Numbered from the stretch's first letter, positions 27,149-35,961 are shown. The stretch: DNA of 64,000 nucleotides from Atopostipes suicloacalis DSM 15692 (GCF_900129085.1 NZ_FQUF01000004.1:1-64000); one strand, 5' to 3'. Program-made: numbers and translations. Notes: generated by a model not told the origin, from the letters alone.

Positions 27149-27177
27149 AGTATACTCTGACCAATGTTGACTTTCAA
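27149..27177 (-). promoter_or_regulatory. clpE sigma-A promoter
   Basis: On the minus strand TTGAAA (27172-27177) and TATACT (27149-27154) are 17 bases apart. The spacer coincides with a CtsR box. Confidence 0.75.
27156..27172 (-). promoter_or_regulatory. CtsR operator within the clpE promoter
   Basis: The minus strand reads AGTCAAC-ATT-GGTCAGA, two heptads with a three-base spacer as in the CtsR direct-repeat operator. It fills the spacer between -35 and -10, so binding would exclude RNA polymerase. Confidence 0.75.
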
Positions 27178-27180
27178 GTG

Positions 27181-27312
27181 TTATGCTTAAAAATATTAAG
27201 TTTATTTTAAAAGGAGAAGTCTATTATATCAGTGTTTTAAGTAATTTGTTCCATAGAAGTGACTACAAAGAGATATGCAATAAGTCCTACGACAGATCCA
27301 TAGAAAATAAAA
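27181..27312. other. non-coding stretch upstream of the decayed gene
   Basis: AT-rich sequence with stop codons in all frames. It may be the lost 5' part of the adjacent remnant. Nothing specific was recognised. Confidence 0.3.
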
Positions 27313-27570
27313 AGTCTGACCAATGATTTTAAAGAAGAGTTAAGGAATATTGAAGAAGCAACAGGAATGGTTAATGATGTAGAAGTATATGAAATGGAAG
27401 GGCTGGATATTAGAAATTTTGTAGGAACGGTTTTACATTAGTCAAATGTCATTGAAGTATTGGATCAAGATGAGTATAGAGAAATATATACATAATATGT
27501 TTTATAGACCAGAAATGAATCTCAAACAGTAGATCCTATATTTCATTGTTGATATTATAACTTGGAATAC
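27313..27570 (+). pseudogene. decayed coding remnant, family not recognised
   Basis: Read from 27313, the frame gives a plausible protein stretch (NDFKEELRNIEEATGMVN, then VEVYEMEGLDIRNFVGTVLH) that is broken by TAG at about 27439. It continues as SNVIEVLDQDEYREIYT to another in-frame stop and then further codons with stops. Codon composition looks like that of real genes, and the breaks are single stop codons. There is no start codon with a ribosome-binding site. I take it as a gene eroded by point mutations; its family is unknown. The rest of the 780-base interval between clpE and ptsH shows no gene. Confidence 0.4.
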
Positions 27571-27755
27571 TTATTAGAAACTTCATAATTAAATATTTTT
27601 ATTATGTCCCTAAAACTAAAGGTTTCTAGTTTAATTTGCCAAATAATATTTTAGATAAATAATGGTTGAGAATCATTTTGAAAAATGGTAATCTTGACTG
27701 GAGGACTCGTGAAAATGCTTCCTGATGGATTTCTAATTTATTTAGGAACGAGAAG

Positions 27756-27776
27756 TATTTCTATCCTTCAGAAATA
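27756..27776 (+). promoter_or_regulatory. hairpin in the ptsH leader
   Basis: TATTTCT and AGAAATA form a 7-bp stem with a seven-base loop, ending 29 bases before the ptsH start. No T-tract follows, so it is not a normal terminator. No clear consensus promoter was found between 27571 and 27805. Confidence 0.35.
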
Positions 27777-27805
27777 AAAAATATATTTATAGAGGAGTTT
27801 TTTGA

Positions 27806-28072
27806 ATGGTAAAACACGAATTTAATATTACAGCAGATACAGGGATCCATGCACGTCCAGCTACAATGTTAGTGCAAACAGCAGGTAAGTACAGTTCAGA
27901 TATTACTTTAGAGTATAATGGTAAATCAGTAAACCTAAAATCAATCATGGGCGTTATGTCTCTTGGTGTTGGTCAAGGTGCTGAAGTTACAATCACTGCT
28001 GATGGCGAAGATGAAGAAGAAGCAATGGAAGGCATCAAAGCAACAATGAAAAGCGAAGGACTGGGCGAATAA
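27806..28072 (+). CDS. ptsH: phosphocarrier protein HPr
   Basis: The 88-residue HPr carries phosphate from enzyme I to sugar-specific enzymes II. The active-site histidine is H15 in [12 protein letters not shown]. The regulatory serine is S46 in [12 protein letters not shown], the target of HPr kinase in Firmicutes, through which HPr also activates CcpA. Start ATG follows AGAGGAG. The stop is separated from ptsI by two bases, the classical ptsHI operon. Length and sequence are normal. Confidence 0.97.
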   Translation: MVKHEFNITADTGIHARPATMLVQTAGKYSSDITLEYNGKSVNLKSIMGVMSLGVGQGAEVTITADGEDEEEAMEGIKATMKSEGLGE

Positions 28073-28074
28073 TA

Positions 28075-29796
28075 ATGAGCAAAAAAATAACTGGAATTGC
28101 GGCAAGCGATGGTTATGCTCATGCTAAAGTTTATCGTCTAATCGAGCCTGATCTTACAATTGAAAAAACAGAAATTGAAGATCCTGCCATTGAAATCGAG
28201 CGTTTAAAAGAAGCAATTGAGAAATCAAGTGCGGAAATTGGACGTATTCGTGAGATTGCTGCTCAATCATTAGGTGAAGAAGAAGCGCAAGTTTTTGATG
28301 CACATGCGATGATTTTGTCTGACCCAGAAATGACAAGTCAAGTAGAAGAAGCAATTACTACAAACAAAATAAATGCAGAAGCAGCTTATGAAGAAGTTAC
28401 AGATACATTTATTACAATGTTTGAAGGTATGGAAGATAATCCTTATATGCAAGAGCGAGCGGCAGATATTCAAGATGTCTGCAAACGTGTCATTGCTACA
28501 TTACTAGGTGTTTCATTACCAAACCCTTCTACGATCGATGAAGAAGTTGTTATTGTGGCTCACGACTTAACTCCAAGTGATACAGCACAATTAAATAAAA
28601 AATATGTCAAAGCTTTTGTAACGAATATTGGTGGTCGTACATCTCACTCTGCAATTATGGCTCGTTCATTAGAAATTCCTGCTATCGTTGGTACAGGTAC
28701 AATTTCTGATGAAGTTTCAGAAGGAGACATGTTACTTGTAGATGGAATTGAAGGAACGGTTCTTGTTGATCCTTCAGAAGATGAAGTTGCCGAATATGCA
28801 ACAAAAGCTGAAGATTTCGAACAATTAAAAGCAGAATGGGAAAAATTAAAAGACGAACCAACTGTGACAGCTGATGGTAAACAACTTGAATTAGCTGGAA
28901 ATATTGGAACACCTCGTGATTTAGAAGGTGTTTTAGAACATGGTGGAGAAGCGATTGGTTTATACCGTACAGAATTCTTATACATGGATTCTCAAGAGCT
29001 TCCTACTGAAGATGAACAATATGAAGCTTATAAAGAAGTGCTTGAAGGTATGGAAGGTCGACCAGTTGTTGTTCGTACAATGGATATTGGTGGCGACAAA
29101 GAACTCCCATACCTTGCATTACCAGATGAAATGAATCCATTCTTAGGTTACCGAGCTATTCGTATTAGTTTAGACCAAGATGAAATCTTCCGAACACAAT
29201 TACGAGCACTATTACGTGCTTCTGTTCATGGAAGACTTCGTATCATGTTCCCAATGATTGCTACGTTGCAAGAGTTTCGTGATGCAAAAGCAATCTATGA
29301 AGAAGAAAAAGAAAAACTTCAAAGTAAAGGCGTTGAAGTTTCTGATTCAATCGAAGTTGGTATTATGGTGGAAATTCCAGCAGCTGCAGTATTAGCTGAC
29401 CAATTTGCGAAAGAAGTTGATTTCTTCAGTCTTGGTACAAACGATTTAATCCAATACTCAATGGCCGCTGACCGTATGAATGAACAAGTTTCATATTTAT
29501 ACCAACCATATAACCCTTCTATCTTACGTTTAATCAATAACGTCATTAAGGCAGCACACGCTGAAGGTAAATGGGCAGGTATGTGTGGAGAAGTAGCTGG
29601 AGATCAAACCGCTGTACCTCTACTTGTTGGTATGGGATTAGATGAATTCTCAATGAGTGCTACAAGTATTCTAAAAACGCGTAGTTTAATGAAACGTCTA
29701 GATTCTTCTAAAATGGAAGAATTAGTAGAGAAAGCATTGAACGAAGCAACTTCAAATGAAGAAGTTAAAGCGTTAGTTGAAGAATATACCAAATAA
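28075..29796 (+). CDS. ptsI: phosphoenolpyruvate-protein phosphotransferase (enzyme I)
   Basis: The 573-residue cytosolic enzyme takes phosphate from PEP and passes it to HPr. The N-terminal HPr-binding domain (residues about 1-145) precedes the phosphohistidine loop [21 protein letters not shown], with the active histidine near residue 191. The C-terminal PEP-binding barrel contains FRTEFLYM-like [10 protein letters not shown] near 300, [15 protein letters not shown] near 330, and the catalytic-cysteine segment GMCGEVAGD near 500. It is full length. It is co-translated with ptsH and closed by a strong terminator. Confidence 0.97.
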   Translation: MSKKITGIAASDGYAHAKVYRLIEPDLTIEKTEIEDPAIEIERLKEAIEKSSAEIGRIREIAAQSLGEEEAQVFDAHAMILSDPEMTSQVEEAITTNKINAEAAYEEVTDTFITMFEGMEDNPYMQERAADIQDVCKRVIATLLGVSLPNPSTIDEEVVIVAHDLTPSDTAQLNKKYVKAFVTNIGGRTSHSAIMARSLEIPAIVGTGTISDEVSEGDMLLVDGIEGTVLVDPSEDEVAEYATKAEDFEQLKAEWEKLKDEPTVTADGKQLELAGNIGTPRDLEGVLEHGGEAIGLYRTEFLYMDSQELPTEDEQYEAYKEVLEGMEGRPVVVRTMDIGGDKELPYLALPDEMNPFLGYRAIRISLDQDEIFRTQLRALLRASVHGRLRIMFPMIATLQEFRDAKAIYEEEKEKLQSKGVEVSDSIEVGIMVEIPAAAVLADQFAKEVDFFSLGTNDLIQYSMAADRMNEQVSYLYQPYNPSILRLINNVIKAAHAEGKWAGMCGEVAGDQTAVPLLVGMGLDEFSMSATSILKTRSLMKRLDSSKMEELVEKALNEATSNEEVKALVEEYTK

Positions 29797-29817
29797 ATAT
29801 TTAAATAGTAATTTCGG

Positions 29818-29846
29818 AGGAGCTAGGGAACTAGCTCCTTTTTTTT
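29818..29846 (+). terminator. terminator of ptsHI
   Basis: AGGAGCTAG and CTAGCTCCT form a 9-bp stem with a GGAA loop, followed by eight T residues. Confidence 0.9.
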
Positions 29847-29880
29847 GATTTTAATCCTCGATAAAAACGAGTTAGAACAG

Positions 29881-30545
29881 CTTATCGCACACAAAACGCG
29901 AAACAGTGAGTGCTGGGAGGATTTATCACACACAGAACATGAAACAGTGAGCGCTAGCAATGCTTATCACACACAGAACGAAAAAAAGTGGGTGTAGATG
30001 GGATCTACCGACACAAAACGCAAAAAAAGTGAGCGCTGATGGAATCTGCTGACACAAAATGCAAAAAAGTGGGCGTTGATCGAATCTGCTGACACAAAAC
30101 GCAAAAAAGTGGGCGCTGATGGGATCTACCGACACAGAACGCAAAAAAGTGGGCGCTGATGGGATCTACTGACACAGAACGCAAAACAGTGGGCGTTGAT
30201 CGAATCTGCTGACACAAAACGCAAAAAAGTGAGCGCTGATGGGATCTGCTGACACAAAACGCAAAACAGTGGGGGCTGATAGGATCTGCTAACACAAAAC
30301 GCGAAACAGTGAGCGCTGATGGGATCTACCGACACAGAACGCAAAAAAGTGGGCGCTGGTGAGATCTGCCAACACAAAACGCAAAACAGTGGGCGCTGAT
30401 GGGATCTACCGACACAGAACGCGAAAAAGTGGGCGTTGATGGGATCTACCGACACAGAACGAAAAGCGGTGGGCGTTGATGGGATCTACCGACAAAAAAC
30501 GCAAAACAGTGAGTGCTAATGTAATATGTTGCACACCGAACATAA
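29881..30545. repeat. tandem array of about 16 copies of a 40-bp repeat
   Basis: From 30001 to 30520 thirteen units of 40 bases follow without interruption (for example 30121-30160 and 30161-30200). The consensus halves are GGGATCTACCGACACARAAC and GCAAAAMAGTGGGCGCTGAT. Three more diverged units occupy 29881-30000, with CTTATCACACACAGAAC in place of the first half, and a partial one ends near 30545. Outer copies are the most decayed, as in old minisatellites. The units are markedly richer in GC than the surroundings. Because 40 is not a multiple of three, the minus strand is open in shifting frames (pattern AFCV.RSHQRPLFCVLC), but no ribosome-binding site or codon bias supports translation. 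The array lies between the ptsI terminator and the next gene. Confidence 0.92.
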
Positions 30546-30790
30546 GGTGCTTCAGAAAAATGGGCGTTTTTCACCGTATAAAATCTTACTAATCCGCATA
30601 CTAGAGAGGTTTTTCACTTAAAACCTAATAAAGCAAAAGAAGACCAAATCTACTGAACTTACTTTCTCTCTTCATAGATAATTTTTGATTCTCTAGGAGG
30701 ACTCCTGTAGAGTTATCATAGGTAAAATATAGGTTTGTTATCAGGAATAATGTAGATAGTTAAATTAGAAATTATTAGGAGGAAATTTTC
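30546..30790. other. intergenic region with the likely promoter of the hydroxyacid dehydrogenase gene
   Basis: No gene is visible. A short inverted repeat GGAGGACTCC occurs at 30695-30706, and AGGAGG precedes the next start codon. No convincing -35/-10 pair was identified. Confidence 0.3.
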
Positions 30791-31651
30791 ATGAAGATTG
30801 GATTTATTGGAACAGGTGTTATGGGATCGTCTATGGTACGTCATCTTTTAAAAGCAGGGTATGAAGTGAACGTCTATAATCGTACAAAATCAAAAGCTAT
30901 GCCTCTAACTGAAGAGGGAGCGGTTTGGAAAAATACGCCTGCTGAAATTGCGAAAACTTCAGATGTCATTTTGACAATTGTCGGGTATCCGATTGACGTT
31001 GAAAAAGTTTATTTTGAAGAAGATGGTGTGTTTGAAGGCTTATCAGAAGGCAAAACCATTATTGACATGACAACAAGTACTCCAGCACTTGCCGAACAAT
31101 TAGCAAAAGAGGCGGAAAAAATTGGAGTTGCTGCATTGGATGCACCAGTTTCAGGTGGAGATTTAGGTGCTAAAAACGGAACATTAACGGTTATGGTTGG
31201 TGGGGAGCAAGCAGCTTATGAAAAAGTTCAACCTATTTTAGATACGTTCTCAAGTGAATTAAGATTATTTGGTCCAGCAGGAAGTGGGCAACATACAAAG
31301 ATGGCGAACCAGATTATGGTTGCTGGAACAATGACAGGGCTCATTGAAATGCTAGCTTATGCAAAAAAGGCAGGACTTGATTTAGAAGAAGTCGTAAAAA
31401 CAGTCAATGGTGGTGCGGCACGGAACTGGTCTTTAGAAAATTACGGACCGCGTATTATTAAAGAGGATTATTCTCCAGGCTTCTTTGTGAAACATTTTGT
31501 AAAAGACTTGAAAATTGCTTTAGATGAAGCTGAAAAGATGGAACTAAATCTTCCGGCAACGACTCAAGCTTATGAATTATACAAAAACTTAGAAAGCGTT
31601 GGCTACGGAGATGAAGGAACTCAATCATTAATTAAATTGTGGTGGGATTAA
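30791..31651 (+). CDS. NAD(P)-dependent beta-hydroxyacid dehydrogenase (3-hydroxyisobutyrate dehydrogenase family)
   Basis: The 286-residue protein has an N-terminal Rossmann domain with the nucleotide loop GFIGTGVMGSSMVRHLL (residues 4-20). The family substrate-binding signature DAPVSGGDLGAKNGTLTVMVGG lies near residues 117-138. The catalytic lysine falls in the segment GSGQHTKMANQIMVAG near 166-181. A second conserved lysine segment, FVKHFVKDLKIALDEAE, occurs near 235-251. Related enzymes oxidise 3-hydroxyisobutyrate or reduce tartronate semialdehyde and succinic semialdehyde; the substrate here cannot be chosen. It is monocistronic, with AGGAGG before ATG and a terminator after. Confidence 0.88.
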   Translation: MKIGFIGTGVMGSSMVRHLLKAGYEVNVYNRTKSKAMPLTEEGAVWKNTPAEIAKTSDVILTIVGYPIDVEKVYFEEDGVFEGLSEGKTIIDMTTSTPALAEQLAKEAEKIGVAALDAPVSGGDLGAKNGTLTVMVGGEQAAYEKVQPILDTFSSELRLFGPAGSGQHTKMANQIMVAGTMTGLIEMLAYAKKAGLDLEEVVKTVNGGAARNWSLENYGPRIIKEDYSPGFFVKHFVKDLKIALDEAEKMELNLPATTQAYELYKNLESVGYGDEGTQSLIKLWWD

Positions 31652-31770
31652 GTTTTACATGAATAAAATATGTAGACTGAAAATACCATCGAATCTAAAT
31701 AAAATTTAAATAAGATCAGTTCTTTTAAATTTTGACCGATATGATTCGAATGAAATAACAATCTATTCAG

Positions 31771-31812
31771 AAGGATTCATTGCGTGTGTCTTCGAATCCT
31801 TCTCTTTTTTTG
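31771..31812 (+). terminator. terminator after the hydroxyacid dehydrogenase gene
   Basis: AAGGATTC and GAATCCTT pair around a 15-base loop and are followed by CTCTTTTTTT. It lies about 120 bases after the stop. Confidence 0.7.
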
Positions 31813-31902
31813 TTAGAATTAGAGGAAATCAATGTTATTTAACCGTTTATTTGGTAAAATAAACTACGACCATCAGAAGAATCAATTAGAAAGGTGAGAA
31901 AG

Positions 31903-32154
31903 ATGAAACCATCAAGTTTAAGACCTATTATATTAAGATTAGAAGCAATGATTGAAGATACAACAGATGATGTTCAAGTTCGTCGCTTTGAAACCGATGG
32001 ACAATTACGAGCCACTGTTGAATACTTCAAAGACCGTGACCTATTTATTATAAAAGATCCATCCATAGAAGAAGAAATGGAGTTTGACAATATCGACTTT
32101 GTAGCAATGGAGATCTTAGAACTTATTCAACCGGTCTTGCCTGAAGAAAATTAA
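31903..32154 (+). CDS. ykuJ: YkuJ-like small protein (DUF1797)
   Basis: This 83-residue protein matches the YkuJ family of Bacillales and Lactobacillales: an N-terminal LRPIILRLEAMIEDTTDDVQVRRFETDG, a central antiparallel sheet, and the conserved DNIDFVAMEILELIQ helix. The role is unknown. The frame opens at GTG 31894 inside the AAGGTGAG site, so ATG 31903 is used. A perfect 24-bp palindrome with a T-tract ends the transcript. Confidence 0.8.
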   Translation: MKPSSLRPIILRLEAMIEDTTDDVQVRRFETDGQLRATVEYFKDRDLFIIKDPSIEEEMEFDNIDFVAMEILELIQPVLPEEN

Positions 32155-32162
32155 GGCGAAAT

Positions 32163-32192
32163 AGAGAGTACAAATTTGTACTCTCTGTTTTT
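32163..32192 (+). terminator. terminator after ykuJ
   Basis: A perfect palindrome of 24 bases (AGAGAGTACAAA and its complement) is followed by GTTTTT. It ends 31 bases before the yqeG start. Confidence 0.8.
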
Positions 32193-32223
32193 CATAAGAA
32201 ATTTACTAGTAAAGGAATAAAGA

Positions 32224-32766
32224 ATGTTAAACTATTTTAAACCAACATGGATGGTAGAATCGATTTATTCAATAACGCCAGAGCAATTGCGTAAAAATAA
32301 TATCCAAGCCGTATTAACAGATTTAGATAATACGTTAATTGCTTGGAACCATCCAGAAGCAACAGAAGAATCGATTCTTTGGATAGAAAGAATGAAAGAA
32401 GCCGGTATACCGGTAATTATTCTTTCAAATAACAAAGGAGACCGCATTCAAAAAGTTGCTGAAATATTAGATTTAGATTATGTTCCGAGAAGTCTAAAAC
32501 CTTCACGTCGAGCATTTCGTAAAGCAGAAAAAAAATTAGGTATCCCAGCTGAGAATTTAGTTATGGTTGGTGACCAAATCTTAACGGATATTTTAGGATC
32601 AAACCGTCATGGGGTACGATCTATATTAGTAAAGCCAATCTTAAATTCCGACGCTTGGAATACAAAATTAAATCGTTTTATTGAACTAAAAGTAATGAAT
32701 GCATTAATAAAATCAGATCCAGATATGAAATGGGGGGAATCATTAGATGAACCAGTCAGCAAATGA
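32224..32766 (+). CDS. yqeG: YqeG family HAD-type phosphatase
   Basis: The 180-residue HAD phosphatase has motif I VLTDLDNTLIAW near residues 30-41, motif II in VIILSNN near 61-67, and motif III/IV in MVGDQILTDILGSNR near 114-128. Substrates are not established for the Firmicutes family; the eukaryotic relative dephosphorylates phosphatidylglycerophosphate. It heads the conserved yqeG-yqeH-yhbY-nadD-yqeK-rsfS block. The end overlaps the start of yqeH by 20 bases, implying coupled translation. Confidence 0.9.
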   Translation: MLNYFKPTWMVESIYSITPEQLRKNNIQAVLTDLDNTLIAWNHPEATEESILWIERMKEAGIPVIILSNNKGDRIQKVAEILDLDYVPRSLKPSRRAFRKAEKKLGIPAENLVMVGDQILTDILGSNRHGVRSILVKPILNSDAWNTKLNRFIELKVMNALIKSDPDMKWGESLDEPVSK

Positions 32767-33880
32767 TAAAGAATTTTATTGTATAGGTTGTGGAGCAAAG
32801 TTACAATCTGTCGAAGAAAACAAAGCAGGTTATGTGCCATCTTCCGTATTCAAACGTCCATCTTCTGAATTACAAAATATTTATTGCCGACGCTGTTTCC
32901 GTTTGCGTCATTATAACGAAGTGTCCGACGTCGAATTAACAGATGATGACTTTTTACGTATGTTAAATGATATTAGCTCTAAAGATGCCTTAATTGTGAA
33001 TGTGGTCGATATCTTTGATTTTAGTGGAACATTGATCACAGGAATGCAGCGATTTGCAGGAAAAAATCCTCTCTTAATTGTAGGAAACAAAATAGATTTA
33101 GTTCCAAATGCAGTCAGTCACGGGAAAATTCGTCAATGGTTAACCGAGCGCATGCACGAAGTAGGTATTCGTCCAAAAGATGTTGTCCTTGCAAGTGCAA
33201 AACGCTCAGAAAGTGTTAAGCAACTAATGAACGTCATTGAACGCGAGCGAAATGGGCGCGATGTCTATATTGTAGGAGCGACAAACGTTGGGAAATCAAC
33301 GCTCATCAATCAAATTATTAATATCGCTACTGAATCAAATGATGTCATTACAACCTCATATTTCCCAGGAACCACGCTAGGAAGTATTGAAATTCCATTA
33401 GACGACGGAAGCAATATCATTGATACACCAGGGATTATTCAGCATACAAATCTAACACATTTCCTATCAGGTCGAGAACTCAAGCAAGTAATCCCAAGAC
33501 GAGAAGTCAAACCAAAAGTCTATCAATTAAATGACCAACAAACGATTTTTGTAGATGGGGTAGCTCGTTTTGATTACATCAGCGGAGAAGGAAAACAACC
33601 ATTTGTTTTTTATGTGAGTAACGATTTACAGTTGCATCGGACTAAATTAGAAAATGCCGATGAATTTTACGAAAAACAAGTCGGAAAAATCTTAAATCCA
33701 CCCACTGAATTCACAGCACAAAACTTTCCAAAATTAAAACGACATCAATTTACAATCAATGAACCAACGGATATAGTCGTTTCAGGCCTAGGTTGGGTAT
33801 CTATTGACCACATAAAGACCAAAATTGCCATGTGGGCCCCTGAAGGCGTCGATGTCTACGTGCGAAAAACAATGATTTAA
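32747..33880 (+). CDS. yqeH: circularly permuted ribosome-assembly GTPase YqeH
   Basis: The 377-residue GTPase assists small-subunit assembly. An N-terminal zinc finger has cysteines at C12, C15, C47 and C50. The G-motifs appear in permuted order: G4 (GNKIDL) and G5 (SAK) first, near residues 115-155, then the P-loop GATNVGKSTLINQ near 178-190, G2 (TTSYFPGTTL) and DTPGI near 223. A C-terminal RNA-binding domain follows. Permuted order and zinc finger are diagnostic of YqeH. A 42-base gap containing a hairpin precedes yhbY. Confidence 0.95.
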   Translation: MNQSANDKEFYCIGCGAKLQSVEENKAGYVPSSVFKRPSSELQNIYCRRCFRLRHYNEVSDVELTDDDFLRMLNDISSKDALIVNVVDIFDFSGTLITGMQRFAGKNPLLIVGNKIDLVPNAVSHGKIRQWLTERMHEVGIRPKDVVLASAKRSESVKQLMNVIERERNGRDVYIVGATNVGKSTLINQIINIATESNDVITTSYFPGTTLGSIEIPLDDGSNIIDTPGIIQHTNLTHFLSGRELKQVIPRREVKPKVYQLNDQQTIFVDGVARFDYISGEGKQPFVFYVSNDLQLHRTKLENADEFYEKQVGKILNPPTEFTAQNFPKLKRHQFTINEPTDIVVSGLGWVSIDHIKTKIAMWAPEGVDVYVRKTMI

Positions 33881-33884
33881 ATCC

Positions 33885-33907
33885 CTCTTCGAAAATACGA
33901 CGAAGAG
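33885..33907 (+). promoter_or_regulatory. intercistronic hairpin between yqeH and yhbY
   Basis: CTCTTCG and CGAAGAG form a 7-bp stem with a nine-base loop and no T-tract. It may mark an RNA-processing or stability site. Confidence 0.4.
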
Positions 33908-33949
33908 AGCAGTAAGATAAAAATGAAGAAACAAAAGAATGGAGATAAT

Positions 33950-34273
33950 ATGTTAAAATTAACAGGAAAACAAAAGCGTTTCTTACGTGCGGAAGCGCAT
34001 GATATGTCCCCAGTTTTTCAGATTGGGAAAAATGATCTAACAGAAGAAATTGTCAATGAATATGTTGATGCCTTATCGAAACGTGAATTAATGAAAGTAC
34101 AAGTATTACAAAATTCAAGCATGACGGCTAAAGAAGCAGCTGCCTTTATTGAAGAGCATTCAGAGATTACAGTCGTTCAAGTGATTGGAAAAGTATTGGT
34201 CTTGTATTTACCAGCTGAAGAAGAGAAATACCAAAGATATTCCACGAACCTACAAAAGGCTGCTGAAAATTAG
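33950..34273 (+). CDS. yhbY: ribosome assembly RNA-binding protein YhbY
   Basis: The 107-residue protein is a CRM (KH-like) RNA-binding domain associated with the large ribosomal subunit. It has LTGKQKRFLRAEAHDMSPVFQIGKND at the start, including the conserved G-K-N loop, and the closing VVQVIGKVLVLY strand. ATG 33950 lies five bases after GGAG; an upstream ATG at 33923 lacks such a site. It stands between yqeH and nadD, its usual place. Confidence 0.92.
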   Translation: MLKLTGKQKRFLRAEAHDMSPVFQIGKNDLTEEIVNEYVDALSKRELMKVQVLQNSSMTAKEAAAFIEEHSEITVVQVIGKVLVLYLPAEEEKYQRYSTNLQKAAEN

Positions 34274-34321
34274 AATAAAGGCATTTGCGAAGCGAAAATG
34301 AACAGAAAGGAACGAAGAAGT

Positions 34322-34966
34322 TTGAGTAAACAATCGTCAGTGATCACAGAACCGGAAATTTTAATCGAAGAAATTAGAACGAGTAAGCGTGAAAAGGTGG
34401 GGATTCTTGGGGGAACCTATAACCCTCCTCATATGGGACATTTAGTTATGGCGGATCAAGTCAAGGATCAGTTGGATCTGGATAAGATCTTATTTATGCC
34501 GACCGCTCAACCTCCACATTCTTCGGTTAAGAAGAAGACGATTTCTTCAGATATACGGGTAAAGATGCTAGAATTGGCGATTCAAGACCATTCGGCTTTT
34601 GATGTTGAGTTATATGAAGTGGAAGCTGGAGGGAAAAATTATACGTATAATACGATGAAGGCTCTGATTGAATTATATCCTGCTGTTGATTTTTATTTTA
34701 TTATTGGTGGCGACATGATTAGCGATTTGCCGACTTGGTATAAAATTGATGAGTTGGTGCAGCTGGTTCAATTTGTTGGCGTAAAGCGGCCAGGTTTTGA
34801 AAAGGAATCTGAATATCCGATTATTATGGTAGATACGCCAACTTTAGATATCAGTTCTTCCTTTATTCGTCACAAAGTAGCAATAGGTGGCTCGATAAAC
34901 TATTTAGTACCAAGGGTAGTGCAAGAATTTATTGAAAAAGAAGGGTTATATAAAGATGATAAATAG
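34322..34966 (+). CDS. nadD: nicotinate-nucleotide adenylyltransferase
   Basis: The enzyme transfers AMP to nicotinate mononucleotide in NAD synthesis. The nucleotidyltransferase motif GGTYNPPHMGHLVMADQV (H-x-G-H) is near residues 30-47, and the second signature ISSSFIRHKVAIGGS (S-S-x-F-I-R) is near 180-194. The N-terminal extension of about 25 residues before the catalytic core is longer than in many homologues. The start is uncertain: ATG 34298 has no good ribosome-binding site, while TTG 34322 follows AAAGGA by nine bases and is chosen here. The gene overlaps yqeK by 11 bases. Confidence 0.93.
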   Translation: MSKQSSVITEPEILIEEIRTSKREKVGILGGTYNPPHMGHLVMADQVKDQLDLDKILFMPTAQPPHSSVKKKTISSDIRVKMLELAIQDHSAFDVELYEVEAGGKNYTYNTMKALIELYPAVDFYFIIGGDMISDLPTWYKIDELVQLVQFVGVKRPGFEKESEYPIIMVDTPTLDISSSFIRHKVAIGGSINYLVPRVVQEFIEKEGLYKDDK

Positions 34967-35567
34967 TGAACCAGTTGTATATTCTGGAAAGTACACTTCT
35001 TATACTCGAAACCAACTCATCGAACTAGTCAAAAATACGATGAGTGAAAAACGGTTTGAACATGTTCTTCGTGTAGAACAAACAGCAATACAGTTGGCTA
35101 GAGAGTATGCTGCAGATGTGGAAAAAGCTAGTATTGCGGCACTTTTGCATGATGTGGCCAAGGAACAACCTGAAGCTGAAATGCGTGATATTGTCATAAG
35201 TGAGAATTTAAATCTGGATCTTTTACAGTTTGGGAGTCAGATTTGGCATGCGCCAGTTGGTTCTATTCTGGCAGAAAGAGAATATGGCATTACAGATGAT
35301 GAAATCCTAGAAGCTATTAAATATCATACCATTGCAGCTCCAGAAATGAGTTTAATTGCTCAGATTATTTTTGTGGCTGATTATATTGAGCCTGGTCGAA
35401 CGCATCAAGCTGCAGAAGAAGCTAGAAAATTAGCAAGTTACTCTTTACGAGATGCAGTTCGTTTTGAAATTACACAAACGATTAAATATTTAGTTGAAAA
35501 TGAGGAACGAATTTATCCAAATGCTATAAATGCCTATAATGCATGGATTGAAAGAAAAAACAGATAA
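34956..35567 (+). CDS. yqeK: HD-domain hydrolase YqeK (diadenosine tetraphosphatase)
   Basis: The protein of about 203 residues has the HD metal site: the first histidine in RFEHVLRVEQTA, HD in AALLHDVAKEQPE, then IWHAPVGSILAERE and YHTIAAPEM. YqeK proteins of Firmicutes hydrolyse the stress nucleotide Ap4A symmetrically to ADP, according to published work on the family. The longer frame from 34932 runs inside nadD; ATG 34956, overlapping the nadD stop, gives a normal length. A 31-base gap separates it from rsfS. Confidence 0.92.
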   Translation: MINSEPVVYSGKYTSYTRNQLIELVKNTMSEKRFEHVLRVEQTAIQLAREYAADVEKASIAALLHDVAKEQPEAEMRDIVISENLNLDLLQFGSQIWHAPVGSILAEREYGITDDEILEAIKYHTIAAPEMSLIAQIIFVADYIEPGRTHQAAEEARKLASYSLRDAVRFEITQTIKYLVENEERIYPNAINAYNAWIERKNR

Positions 35568-35598
35568 TGTAAAAAATGATACTGGAGGAAAAATATTA

Positions 35599-35961
35599 AT
35601 GGGAAACACACCCGAAGAATTATTAGAGCTTGTGGTTCGCACAGCGGATGACCGCCAAGCAAAAGATATTATTGCGATTGATATGAGAGAAATTTCGATT
35701 TTAACTGATTATAATGTTATCGCCCATGCTTCGAATAAACGTTTAATTAATGCGATTGCAGATAGTATTGTCGAAGCAGCTACAAAAGCAGGTATTGAAG
35801 TAAAAAGTATTGAAGGAAAACAATCGAGAGATTGGATATTGATTGATTTAGGAGACGTTATTTTCCACGTGTTTGATGAAGAAGAACGTAGTCGTTATCG
35901 ATTAGAAAGTTTATGGACAGAAGCTCCAACCGTAGATATTACAGATTGGATGAATGAGTAG
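35599..35961 (+). CDS. rsfS: ribosomal silencing factor RsfS
   Basis: The 120-residue protein binds uL14 on the large subunit and blocks subunit joining when nutrients are short. Typical segments are LVVRTADDRQAKDIIAIDM, DYNVIAHASNKRL, EGKQSRDWILIDLGDVIFHVF and the closing YRLESLW. The frame upstream of ATG 35599 is an overlap with yqeK; GGAGG lies 11 bases before this ATG. The stop codon shares one base with the next start (TAGTG), so translation is coupled. Confidence 0.95.
   Translation: MGNTPEELLELVVRTADDRQAKDIIAIDMREISILTDYNVIAHASNKRLINAIADSIVEAATKAGIEVKSIEGKQSRDWILIDLGDVIFHVFDEEERSRYRLESLWTEAPTVDITDWMNE

Noticed and set aside
29926-30455. Three overlapping minus-strand open frames with Cys/Phe/His-rich repetitive products
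   Set aside because: They are produced by the 40-base repeat being open in all three minus-strand frames; there are no ribosome-binding sites, they overlap one another and their composition is unlike that of real proteins here.
29881-30545. CRISPR array
   Set aside because: The repeats are directly contiguous with the whole 40-base unit conserved. There are no unique spacers, no palindromic repeat ends and no cas genes nearby.
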